This document shows, one piece after another, positions 6,049 to 11,712 of a stretch of DNA of 17,305 nucleotides. The stretch comes from CAYFMS01 sp964462325. GTDB taxonomy: Bacteria > Patescibacteriota > Patescibacteriia > UBA9934. Position numbers and translations under genes: made by a program. The stretch is from positions 1 to 17,305 of the forward strand of contig CAYWYQ010000015.1 of the NCBI GenBank assembly GCA_964462325.1. Direction: 5' to 3'. How positions within the stretch are numbered: the first letter of the stretch is position 1; each line of letters opens with the position of its first letter. The notes below the pieces were generated by a model. That model saw only the letters and a list, made by a program, of their open reading frames with translations. It was not told where the DNA came from and ran no database searches.

Positions 6049-7953
6049 ATGTCTCACGAAAAAACTGGAAAATCATTCACCTATACATTATTGATGAGCA
6101 TAGGTGTGTCTTCCTTCGCATTTCTCGTTGTGGCGAGTTGCCTCTATTTTTATACGGGCGCCTATAGTGACCGCATCTATCCTCATATAGAAATTGGAGG
6201 CATTCCTGTTTCGGGTATGACTATTGTAGAGGCTCAAACAACAATCGAGGAAGCATACACGCAGATGCTTGATACTGGATTCGATGTTGATTTTAAAGGT
6301 GATATAAGACATATTGATTTACAAACAACTGGAGCGACCGATCCCGACCTTATTTATGATCTTATTAGCCTAGAGGTCACAAGTGCGGTTCAAAACGCCT
6401 ATCAAATTGGACATCAAGATAATCCCGTCTTTCAACTTTCAAGTGCCGTTGGTCAATTATTTAGTACGACGAGTATTCGTCCAGAATTTACTCTTGCAGA
6501 ACGACAAATTACTGAACTGATACGTGATGAATTTGGGGAGCACGAATATCGTAAACAACCAACTGATTTTCTCTTCTCTGAACGTCGCGGTGAGCTATCT
6601 GTTGAAATTATCGAAGGACGTCCTGGAGAGGCATTTGATTTTGATTTAGTCATGCGTATTCTAGAGGAAGATGCGAAGGACTTTCACTTAAAGACCTTAC
6701 ATCTTGCTATTGTTACTCTCGATGATCTTGTCAGTGTAGAGGATGCAGAAACGCTTATTGAGCAGGCGATTGATATTACATCTGGCGCACCCCTTACCCT
6801 CACCTACACCTCCGACGTTGGAAAAGATTATTCTTGGAAAATTTCTAATGATGATTTAATGAATTGGATCATTCCGGTAAGTGGAGAGGATGTTTTTTGG
6901 TCAGAAACAGAAGAACTCGCCATTGGAATCGAGGAAGAACAGATGGGTGAATTATTTGATGAGATACGTGATGAAATAGATATTAATCCTATCAATGCAA
7001 AGTTTGAACTCGAGGACGGGAAAGTAGTGAACTTTCTTGGAAGTCAAGAAGGCGTTTCCTTAAATGAAGAAGGGACAGCAAATGTTTTGATGGTGACCTT
7101 GCAATCTGAAAATAGAACCGCGAGCATCGTTGCAGATACTGTACAACCAGACGTGAAAACAGGTGATGTAAATGATTTGGGTATTACAGAAGTGATCGGC
7201 GTTGGGACATCTGACTTTAGCGGATCTGATTGGAATCGTATTCAAAATATTAAACATGGAGCAAGCAAAATAAATGGTCTTCTCATCCCTCCGGGAGAAA
7301 CGACAGGACTCGTGAAGCATTTACGCCCATTTACGCTTGCTGATGGATACTTTATAGGCTATTCCATTATCGGAGATGAAATAAAAGAGGATGTAGGTGG
7401 AGGACTCTGCCAAATCGGAACCACAACATTTAGAGCTGCGATGAATTCAGGCCTTACAATTGAACAACGCAGAAATCACTCACTTGTGGTGAGTTATTAT
7501 GACGATCCTTCAAATGGAAATCCTGGAACGGATGCAACACTCTATGATACAGGAAATGACAATACCGTTGTCGACCTCGTGATCACTAATGACACGGAGA
7601 ATTACGTATTACTACAAACAGAGGTCGATGAACCAAATCGATCACTCACCTTTTCATTCTGGGGGACAAGCGACGGGCGTAAAGGATATTATACACCTCC
7701 ACAAGTGCTAAGTAGAACTGGCTATGGTGAAACCGTGTACAAAGAAACAACAGATATCGCTCCCGGAACAACAAAATGCCAAATTGGTTACAATGGAGCA
7801 TCTACAAGTTTTGACTACATCGTTGAATATGCAGACGGGACAACAAATGAACAAAATTTTAGCTCTTATTACCGAGCATTACCAAGAATATGTCTCGTAG
7901 GAATTGATCCTGACGCACCAGAAGAATTAGAAGTAGAAGATATCGTTGAATAA
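6049..7953 (+). CDS. VanW family protein with peptidoglycan-binding domains
   Basis: This 634-residue protein has a short cytosolic tail and one membrane helix (about 11-36), then a large extracytoplasmic part. It begins with 'IYPHIEIGGIPVSGMTIVEAQTTIEEAY', the usual start of the PG_binding_4 module. A second such region probably lies at about residues 230-350. The VanW domain follows at about 390-545 with 'INGLLIPPGETTGL' and 'DVGGGLCQIGTTTFRAAMNSGL', the strongest family signature (Cys near residue 453). The C-terminal 80 residues look like a beta-rich G5-like module ending in an acidic tail. VanW proteins are linked to the cell wall, but their reaction is unsettled. Last gene of the operon, translated two bases after the Hsp20 stop. 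A terminator follows. Confidence 0.9.
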   Translation: MSHEKTGKSFTYTLLMSIGVSSFAFLVVASCLYFYTGAYSDRIYPHIEIGGIPVSGMTIVEAQTTIEEAYTQMLDTGFDVDFKGDIRHIDLQTTGATDPDLIYDLISLEVTSAVQNAYQIGHQDNPVFQLSSAVGQLFSTTSIRPEFTLAERQITELIRDEFGEHEYRKQPTDFLFSERRGELSVEIIEGRPGEAFDFDLVMRILEEDAKDFHLKTLHLAIVTLDDLVSVEDAETLIEQAIDITSGAPLTLTYTSDVGKDYSWKISNDDLMNWIIPVSGEDVFWSETEELAIGIEEEQMGELFDEIRDEIDINPINAKFELEDGKVVNFLGSQEGVSLNEEGTANVLMVTLQSENRTASIVADTVQPDVKTGDVNDLGITEVIGVGTSDFSGSDWNRIQNIKHGASKINGLLIPPGETTGLVKHLRPFTLADGYFIGYSIIGDEIKEDVGGGLCQIGTTTFRAAMNSGLTIEQRRNHSLVVSYYDDPSNGNPGTDATLYDTGNDNTVVDLVITNDTENYVLLQTEVDEPNRSLTFSFWGTSDGRKGYYTPPQVLSRTGYGETVYKETTDIAPGTTKCQIGYNGASTSFDYIVEYADGTTNEQNFSSYYRALPRICLVGIDPDAPEELEVEDIVE

Positions 7954-7954
7954 T

Positions 7955-7986
7955 AAAAAGAGCCTCGTAATAGAGGTTCTTTTTTC
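7955..7986 (+). terminator. Rho-independent terminator after vanW operon
   Basis: AAAAAGAGCCTC (7955-7966) pairs with GAGGTTCTTTTTT (7973-7985) with one G-U pair and a 6-base loop, followed by a T tract. Confidence 0.85.
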
Positions 7987-8107
7987 TAAACAGATTTTCG
8001 ATCAGAATGCTATAAATCTTTTTCTTCTCTCATTCTATCGTTGAATACTGTTAACTCGTTCCTAGCTAAGTACATTCAAAGAGGACAAGCAATTTGAATA
8101 AAATACT

Positions 8108-8204
8108 AAATTGAAAATAGGTGTAATTAGATATCTCGGCATCTGTACTTAAAACCTACAGTGCGGAAAATCTTACATTTAAAACTCATAAACAATTTAA
8201 ACGA
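8108..8204 (+). repeat. Decayed copy of the structured element
   Basis: A hairpin-like TGTACTTAAAACCTACAGTG (8144-8163) resembles the terminal hairpin of copy 3 (CTGTACTGAAACGTACAGTG). AAATTG (8108-8113) pairs with CAATTT (8193-8198). AAACGA (8199-8204) matches the 3' border. Distances are not conserved and P3 is not found, so this is probably a decayed relative. Confidence 0.35.
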
Positions 8205-8217
8205 TTAATTTGTAGAA

Positions 8218-8242
8218 ATCCTATCCGTGAAGGATATTGGAT
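8218..8242 (+). repeat. Hairpin preceding structured copy 2
   Basis: ATCC-TATCC-GTGAA-GGATA-TT-GGAT forms a 9-bp hairpin with a 2-base bulge. Like the long hairpins at 4040-4082 and 9871-9913, it lies shortly upstream of a structured element. Confidence 0.5.
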
Positions 8243-8255
8243 ACTAACCAAAGCC

Positions 8256-8399
8256 GTTACCGTGTAGAAAACGGGATGATATTTCCTTGAAGATTAAGAA
8301 AATGCCGCAGGTGTACTAGAAAAGTACATTGACCTGCCTGCCGGCAGGCAGGGGATATTTTCGTAAATCTGAATGGAAAGATCGCCCGTTTTCAAGCGA
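8256..8399 (+). ncRNA. Structured element, intact copy 2 with a palindrome inserted
   Basis: P2 pairs GAAAACGGG (8267-8275) with CCCGTTTTC (8385-8393). Loop ATGATA lies opposite GATCG (8380-8384). P3 pairs TTTCC (8282-8286) with GGAAA (8375-8379). Inner arms AGATT/AATCT (8291-8295, 8366-8370) and GAAAAT/ATTTTC (8298-8303, 8357-8362) also pair. The terminal hairpin is GTACT-AGAAA-AGTAC (8313-8327). The P2-to-P2' length is 127; subtracting the 20-base insertion at 8333-8352 gives 107, exactly as in copies 1, 4 and 5. P1 is weak here (CCGT with GCGA). Confidence 0.7.
8333..8352. repeat. Inserted 20-bp palindrome
   Basis: CCTGCCTGCCGGCAGGCAGG is a perfect palindrome lying between TGA (8330-8332) and GG (8353-8354). 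Removing it restores the TGAGG seen in copies 1 and 3. I recall this palindrome as a dispersed repeat in CPR genomes; how it moves is unknown. Confidence 0.75.
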
Positions 8400-8403
8400 A
8401 TAT

Positions 8404-8530
8404 TTTGTCCGTGCAGGATATGAGATGAGATATCGGTAAAGAATCGAGGATTTCCACAGCTGTACTGAAACGTACAGTGAGGACGAATCCGAGATTATGA
8501 GCCGATAGGTCGCTCATAGACAAACGGATG
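8404..8530 (+). ncRNA. Structured element, intact copy 3
   Basis: P1 pairs CCGT (8409-8412) with ACGG (8524-8527). P2 pairs GGATATGAG (8416-8424) with CTCATAGAC (8513-8521), including a tandem G-A/A-G. Loop ATGAGA lies opposite GGTCG (8508-8512). P3 pairs TATCGG (8431-8436) with CCGATA (8502-8507). Inner helix AATC-GA-GGATT (8442-8452) pairs with AATCC-GA-GATT (8486-8496), with tandem GA/GA in the middle. The terminal hairpin is CTGTAC-TGAAAC-GTACAG (8460-8477), flanked by TCCACAG and TGAGGA. It follows copy 2 after four bases, in the same orientation. Confidence 0.72.
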
Positions 8531-8537
8531 CTTAACA

Positions 8538-8635
8538 AGGAACTGCAGCCAAGAAGACATATTTACGGTACTAGTCGAGCCGAGGCCAGAGTAGACAATG
8601 AATATATCCCCATGCTTGTCGTGGCTGCAGATCCC
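8538..8635. repeat. Long-arm inverted repeat
   Basis: CTGCAGCCA (8543-8551) pairs with TGGCTGCAG (8622-8630). Across an A-A mismatch the arm continues as GGA (8539-8541) with TCC (8632-8634), 12 bp in total, enclosing 70 bases. No coding frame fits it, and I do not recognise it as a known RNA. Confidence 0.5.
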
Positions 8636-8654
8636 TGCAAAGCAAGGAAGAGCT

Positions 8655-8696
8655 CACTCTAACATTTATTTGCTTATACGTCAAGTGTTTAGAGTG
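8655..8696. repeat. Inverted repeat downstream of clpP
   Basis: CACTCTAACA (8655-8664) pairs with TGTTTAGAGTG (8686-8696) with one bulged base. There is no T tract on either strand, so it is not a classical terminator. It could still protect the clpP mRNA 3' end. Confidence 0.45.
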
Positions 8697-8717
8697 CCAT
8701 TCTTAAAGGATTTTACT

Positions 8718-9341
8718 TTATTTCTTATCTTTTCGAATTACTTTATCAATCAAACCGTATTTCTGAGCTTCTTTTGCTGTCATGAAATTATCACGTTCCG
8801 TTTCATCGGTAACCTTCTTTAAAGACTGCCCCGTATGGTTAGCAAGAATCTTATTCAGCGAATCTTTCATCTGTAAAATTCGTTCCGCATGAATTTTAAT
8901 ATCGGTCGCTTGCCCTTGAGCTCCACCAAGCACTTGATGAATCATGACTTCTGAATTTGGTAATGCATAGCGTTTCCCTTTTGCACCAGCAGATAATAAT
9001 ACCGCCCCCATCGATGCCGCCATTCCTACACAAATGGTAGAGACATCTGGTTTTATATATTGCATTGTGTCATAAATCGCAAGACCAGCCGTCACAGACC
9101 CACCCGGAGAATTAATGTATAGTTTAATATCTTTTTCTGTATCCTGACTTTCAAGAAATAAAAGCTGTGCAATGACAGCATTTGCAACTGCATCATTAAT
9201 CCCCGTTCCTAAAAAGATAATACGGTCTTTAAGAAGTCGCGAATAAATATCATACGCTCGTTCTCCCATCTGCGTCTTTTCAATGACCGTAGGGATTAGG
9301 ATTTGTGATTGTAGTTCAGAATTTAAGTTTTCAGATTGCAT
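8718..9341 (-). CDS. clpP: ATP-dependent Clp protease proteolytic subunit
   Basis: Serine peptidase of the ClpP tetradecamer, which degrades proteins fed by ClpX or ClpC-type unfoldases in the cytosol. Numbered from ATG 9341 (207 residues, the length of the E. coli precursor), Ser110 ('GMAASMGA'), His135 ('MIHQVLGG') and Asp184 ('ETERDNF') form the catalytic triad with the usual spacing. 'IPTVIEKTQMGERAYDIYSRLLKDRIIFLG' is the typical N-terminus. The reading frame is open to 9434, but that upstream part is repeat sequence, so I start at 9341 (ATG 9347 is possible). An extended -10 box at 9352-9360 fits a leaderless start at 9341. No unfoldase gene is nearby. clpP lies between repeat clusters 2 and 3. 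Confidence 0.96.
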   Translation of the reverse strand: MQSENLNSELQSQILIPTVIEKTQMGERAYDIYSRLLKDRIIFLGTGINDAVANAVIAQLLFLESQDTEKDIKLYINSPGGSVTAGLAIYDTMQYIKPDVSTICVGMAASMGAVLLSAGAKGKRYALPNSEVMIHQVLGGAQGQATDIKIHAERILQMKDSLNKILANHTGQSLKKVTDETERDNFMTAKEAQKYGLIDKVIRKDKK

Positions 9342-9351
9342 AATCATTTTT

Positions 9352-9360
9352 AATATATCA
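9352..9360 (-). promoter_or_regulatory. Extended -10 element of clpP
   Basis: On the minus strand this reads TGATATATT (TGn + TATATT), ending ten bases before ATG 9341. The -35 position falls in repeat sequence and does not match consensus. It resembles the TGATATACT of the permease promoter. Confidence 0.5.
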
Positions 9361-9371
9361 ATTGAGGGTTC

Positions 9372-9430
9372 GATCCGAGGTACGGATCTTTCGAAAGGCA
9401 ACGGAACCGTCCGCGCAGAAAACGGGATAC
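9372..9430 (+). repeat. Truncated 5' part of the structured element with its upstream hairpin
   Basis: Hairpin GATCCG-AGGTA-CGGATC (9372-9388) is followed by CTTTCGAAAGGCAACGGA and then CCGTCCGCGCAGAAAACGGG (9407-9426), the family's 5' border and P2 arm. After GGGATAC the sequence leaves the family and enters the ATTCC composite repeat, so the 3' two thirds are missing. Confidence 0.6.
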
Positions 9431-9435
9431 GCAAG

Positions 9436-9495
9436 ATTCCAAATCGTAGTCTGGAATGACAGAGTGCGCTAAGAGCTAAGTCGCTTAGAAGCTAA
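9436..9495. repeat. Composite ATTCC/GCTAA repeat, copy 2
   Basis: ATTCCAAA...TCTGGAAT (9436-9457) then GACAGAGTG and GCTAAGAGCTAAG. It has the same order as 3886-3943, with a degraded palindrome. It directly abuts the truncated structured element at 9372-9430. Confidence 0.55.
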
Positions 9496-9543
9496 AGAAA
9501 CCTACTCTTCATTTCTCTTTGTCTTCTTTTAAATTCCTTTCTC

Positions 9544-9563
9544 ACTTTTCTTCAAAGAAAAGT
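9544..9563. repeat. Perfect short hairpin
   Basis: ACTTTTCTT-CA-AAGAAAAGT is a 9-bp perfect inverted repeat with a 2-base loop, followed by AAGCAAAAGAAA. There is no T tract in terminator position. Confidence 0.4.
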
Positions 9564-9578
9564 AAGCAAAAGAAATAC

Positions 9579-9741
9579 CCGCCGGTACTCCCTTTGTCAC
9601 ATGTATCAGCGTCATCGCTCAGGCAAAACGGATGATTGTGATTTATTCATTGTTCTTTTTACGATAATAATGTCAATCCCAACGCCGTTTTGCTATTCTT
9701 CACTCTTGCCGCATACACTGTGACAGTGTCGCAATTGGCGG
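9579..9741. repeat. Nested three-level inverted-repeat structure
   Basis: Three pairs nest inside each other: CCGCC (9579-9583) with GGCGG (9737-9741), TGTCACA (9595-9601) with TGTGACA (9719-9725), and GCAAAACGG (9623-9631) with CCGTTTTGC (9685-9693). No gene fits the 163-base span. The left inner arm overlaps TCGCTCAGGCAAAACGGATG (9615-9634), which resembles the 3' end of structured copy 3 (TCGCTCATAGACAAACGGATG at 8510-8530). Confidence 0.55.
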
Positions 9742-9784
9742 CGAGGAAGGTGGTTTGTATGCTAAGAGGCTAAAAGCTAGTTTG

Positions 9785-9823
9785 TCGTCATTTCGACCGA
9801 ATAGAATGAGCTGAGAAATCTAT
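9785..9823. repeat. GTCATTTCGACC-type dispersed repeat
   Basis: GTCATTTCGACCGAATAGAA followed by TGAGCTGAGAAATCTATTT. From memory this resembles a phrase dispersed between genes in many bacterial genomes (GTCATTTCGACCGAAGCGGAGAAATCT-like). Only one copy occurs in this window. Confidence 0.4.
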
Positions 9824-9827
9824 TTAA

Positions 9828-9930
9828 GGTCCGACCTCTCGCATAAAGCACGTACCTTTCGATCCGATCTGAGGTACCGACTGAATCAGCTGCGCTGATT
9901 GAAGTCGGACCTCTCTTTCAGCAACGAATC
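9828..9930 (+). repeat. Two-hairpin composite repeat, copy 2
   Basis: The first hairpin (GGTCCG 9828-9833 with CGTACC 9851-9856) has one mismatch. The second pairs GAGGT (9871-9875) with ACCTC (9909-9913) and CCGACT with AGTCGG. The linker CTTTCAGCAACGAATCC then runs into structured copy 4. Bases 9871-9940 are nearly identical to 4040-4109. Confidence 0.75.
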
Positions 9931-10058
9931 CTTGTCCGTGAAATAGACTGGATGTAATTTATTTGAATCATCGAGCACTGAGCGGAAGTGTACTAGAACG
10001 TACAGTGCAGCGAAGCGCACAGATGTGAAAACAAAGAACGCCAGTATATAAGCGGATG
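9931..10058 (+). ncRNA. Structured element, intact copy 4
   Basis: P1 pairs CCGT (9936-9939) with GCGG (10052-10055). P2 pairs ATAGACTGG (9943-9951) with CCAGTATAT (10041-10049), 8 of 9 pairs. Loop ATGTAA lies opposite GAACG (10036-10040). P3 pairs TTTATTT (9958-9964) with AAACAAA (10029-10035), 6 of 7. CATC (9969-9972) pairs with GATG (10022-10025). The terminal hairpin is TGTAC-TAGAAC-GTACA (9989-10004). The total P2-P2' length is 107. The inner region between P3 and the terminal hairpin is more diverged than in copies 1-3. Confidence 0.68.
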
Positions 10059-10090
10059 CCTTAGCAGTCTACTATCATGAGTGCTAAAGG
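10059..10090. repeat. Hairpin downstream of the DHH gene
   Basis: CCTTAGCA (10059-10066) pairs with TGCTAAAGG (10082-10090) with one bulge. It sits 14 bases past the minus-strand DHH stop but has no T tract, so it is at most a weak terminator or mRNA 3' protector. Confidence 0.45.
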
Positions 10091-10103
10091 TCAACATCTA
10101 CTC

Positions 10104-11069
10104 CTATCTCTCCTTAATACGCCAAGTACCTGATTTTTCTTCTAAATGCGCACCTGGAATCATGAAACCAGCAGACTGTGCATGTCCCCCACCACCAAAC
10201 TTTGTCGCAATATCTAATATATTTCTTTTATGAGCACGTAGTCCTCCCTTTACTCCACTTGCATTTTCTTCCAGAATCATTAAACCATCAGGACCGTCTA
10301 TCACAACATTTAAGTAGTCCTTAAGCGCTTTCACATCAGGATCAGTCGCACCAATTTTCTTGATATCTCGCTCGGTAATTGCCGTTGTTAAAATATCATG
10401 CTCTTCATTGTGATGCAGACGTTCTAATGCAAGCCCCCAAAGCTTTAATGTTTTCACATCCTTGCTCATCATAATATTACGAACGATTTCATTCATTTTA
10501 GCTCCGCGTAACGTCAATTCTTCTGCAGCCCTTATTGCCGCTGTTGTTGTATTCCCTTGTATAAAAAAGCGCGTATCAGAACATACTGCCGTTAAAATAC
10601 ACTGTGCAGCATCACGAGTCACTGGAAAATTCGCCCATTTAATAAATCTCCACAGTACATCCCCTGTCGAGGCAGCATGATCCTCAACCAAATTAATATC
10701 TCCGTATCTTCTATTTGACTCATGGTGGTCAATAACAATCAACGGCGTTTTTTCTGATACAAGCCCGTAGCGAGTTTTAGAAACATATACATGATTTGAT
10801 GTATCAAGAGTAATGGTTAGATCCGCATCATAATCTTTAATAGAAGAAATATCACGCCTGATAACATCGACGCCGGGTAAAAATTTTAATGTTTCAATAA
10901 GAGGCTTTGGAGAATAGACAGCAACATCCTTATGTAATGCTTTTAAAATATGAAATAAGCCTAGGGATGATCCAATGGTATCTCCATCAATTCCACGATC
11001 AGAAATAATAAGAATGCGATCTGCTTGATCGATTTTTTCCTTGATTTTCTTATAGACAATCTGACTCAT
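10104..11069 (-). CDS. DHH/DHHA1 phosphoesterase, NrnA-like
   Basis: This 321-residue Mn-dependent phosphoesterase is probably a nanoRNase (short oligonucleotide degradation) or a pAp/cyclic-dinucleotide phosphodiesterase. Visible motifs are 'IDGDTIGS' (Asp28, Asp30), 'TLDTSN' (Asp89), 'VIDHHES' (114-116), 'VCSDT' (Asp165) and the DHHA1 substrate motif 'GGGGHAQSAG' (292 on). In most NrnA proteins motif I has a His about five residues before the first Asp (HxxPDxD). Here the stretch reads 'SDRGIDGD', so that metal ligand seems to be replaced by Asp. It has its own promoter after the cupredoxin gene. No Shine-Dalgarno is visible, and the -10 lies nine bases before ATG, so the mRNA is probably leaderless. 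Confidence 0.9.
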   Translation of the reverse strand: MSQIVYKKIKEKIDQADRILIISDRGIDGDTIGSSLGLFHILKALHKDVAVYSPKPLIETLKFLPGVDVIRRDISSIKDYDADLTITLDTSNHVYVSKTRYGLVSEKTPLIVIDHHESNRRYGDINLVEDHAASTGDVLWRFIKWANFPVTRDAAQCILTAVCSDTRFFIQGNTTTAAIRAAEELTLRGAKMNEIVRNIMMSKDVKTLKLWGLALERLHHNEEHDILTTAITERDIKKIGATDPDVKALKDYLNVVIDGPDGLMILEENASGVKGGLRAHKRNILDIATKFGGGGHAQSAGFMIPGAHLEEKSGTWRIKER

Positions 11070-11078
11070 AAGTGAATT

Positions 11079-11107
11079 AACTTACGCCAGCTCGCATGTC
11101 TTGTCAA
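11079..11107 (-). promoter_or_regulatory. Promoter of the DHH gene
   Basis: On the minus strand TTGACA (11107-11102) is followed by a 17-bp spacer and TAAGTT (11084-11079). The -35 is perfect and the -10 is weak. The predicted start is two or three bases before ATG. The -35 begins just after the stop of the cupredoxin gene. Confidence 0.5.
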
Positions 11108-11111
11108 TAAT

Positions 11112-11606
11112 TTACTCTTCTACGACACGTAGGACTCCTTCCATTCCTAGTTCTCGATGTGTACCAATATCACAATAATACGCGTAATCCCCCGTCGATT
11201 GCGGCGCAGTAAATTCGAATGAAGCCCCGGTAGAAATCTGCTCCTTCAAATTAATTTCATCAATGACAAATGTGTGTAATCCTGAATTTTGATCAATGTG
11301 TACTTGAACGGTACTTCCCGGTTTCACCTCAATAAAATTTGGTTTAAAGAAGAAGTTTCCAGACTCAAGCGTTATTTTTACTTCCTTATTTACGTCCACT
11401 GCTTGTTCAGCATTGACTCCAATTGCAATCTGCTCTCCCGCACCATCTTCGGTTACTTTCTCTTCTCCACGTAACGTATCTTGTACAATCACTGTAGATG
11501 ATTCACTCTCTTGTTCAAGAGCTTGAGGTACGTCTTCACGTTCTGCAACAGCACATCCAGTCCCAAGTAATAGAATGGTAAAAAAGAGAATGATTATTGC
11601 TCGCAT
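11112..11606 (-). CDS. Cupredoxin-domain lipoprotein
   Basis: This 164-residue exported copper protein has an N-terminal hydrophobic signal (residues 1-17) ending 'LLLGTGC', a plausible but imperfect lipobox, so Cys18 is probably lipidated. A polar, acidic linker (20-72) leads to a plastocyanin-like cupredoxin fold (75-163). The type I copper ligands are all in place: His111 ('GLHTF'), Cys145, His150 and Met155 in 'YYCDIGTHRELGMEG'. It is likely an extracellular electron carrier or copper-binding protein; no partner oxidase is seen in the window. Its promoter gives a start about three bases before ATG. The DHH gene follows after 42 bases on the same strand. Confidence 0.88.
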   Translation of the reverse strand: MRAIIILFFTILLLGTGCAVAEREDVPQALEQESESSTVIVQDTLRGEEKVTEDGAGEQIAIGVNAEQAVDVNKEVKITLESGNFFFKPNFIEVKPGSTVQVHIDQNSGLHTFVIDEINLKEQISTGASFEFTAPQSTGDYAYYCDIGTHRELGMEGVLRVVEE

Positions 11607-11615
11607 AGTATTCTT

Positions 11616-11644
11616 ATTTTAACGTGGTAAGATCACTAGGACAA
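11616..11644 (-). promoter_or_regulatory. Promoter of the cupredoxin gene
   Basis: On the minus strand TTGTCC (11644-11639), a 17-bp spacer and TAAAAT (11621-11616). The -10 ends nine bases before ATG 11606, so the mRNA would be leaderless. Confidence 0.55.
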
Positions 11645-11697
11645 CCCTTACTGTTGTTTTAAATTGATTACTCATTTTCAAGCGAACCTATTAGCGA

Positions 11698-11703
11698 TAT
11701 ACT
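11698..11703 (+). promoter_or_regulatory. -10 box of the smc gene
   Basis: TATACT ends nine bases before ATG 11713, with TTTTCA (11675-11680) as a possible -35 at 17 bp. There is no Shine-Dalgarno before the ATG. This again suggests a leaderless mRNA. Confidence 0.5.
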
Positions 11704-11712
11704 CCACTTCGT

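Noticed and set aside
8598..8822. Plus-strand open frame between repeat cluster 2 and clpP.
   Set aside because: Its second half is antisense to clpP and its first half lies in an inverted repeat; no start signals.
9342..9434. Longer clpP reading frame starting at 9434.
   Set aside because: The extra N-terminal residues are encoded by repeat sequence and do not resemble ClpP. Starts at 9341 or 9347 give the family length.
11671..11686. CTCATTTTCAAGCGA resembles the 3' end of the structured element.
   Set aside because: No GTAC hairpin, P2 partner or GNNCG loop is found at the required distances upstream.
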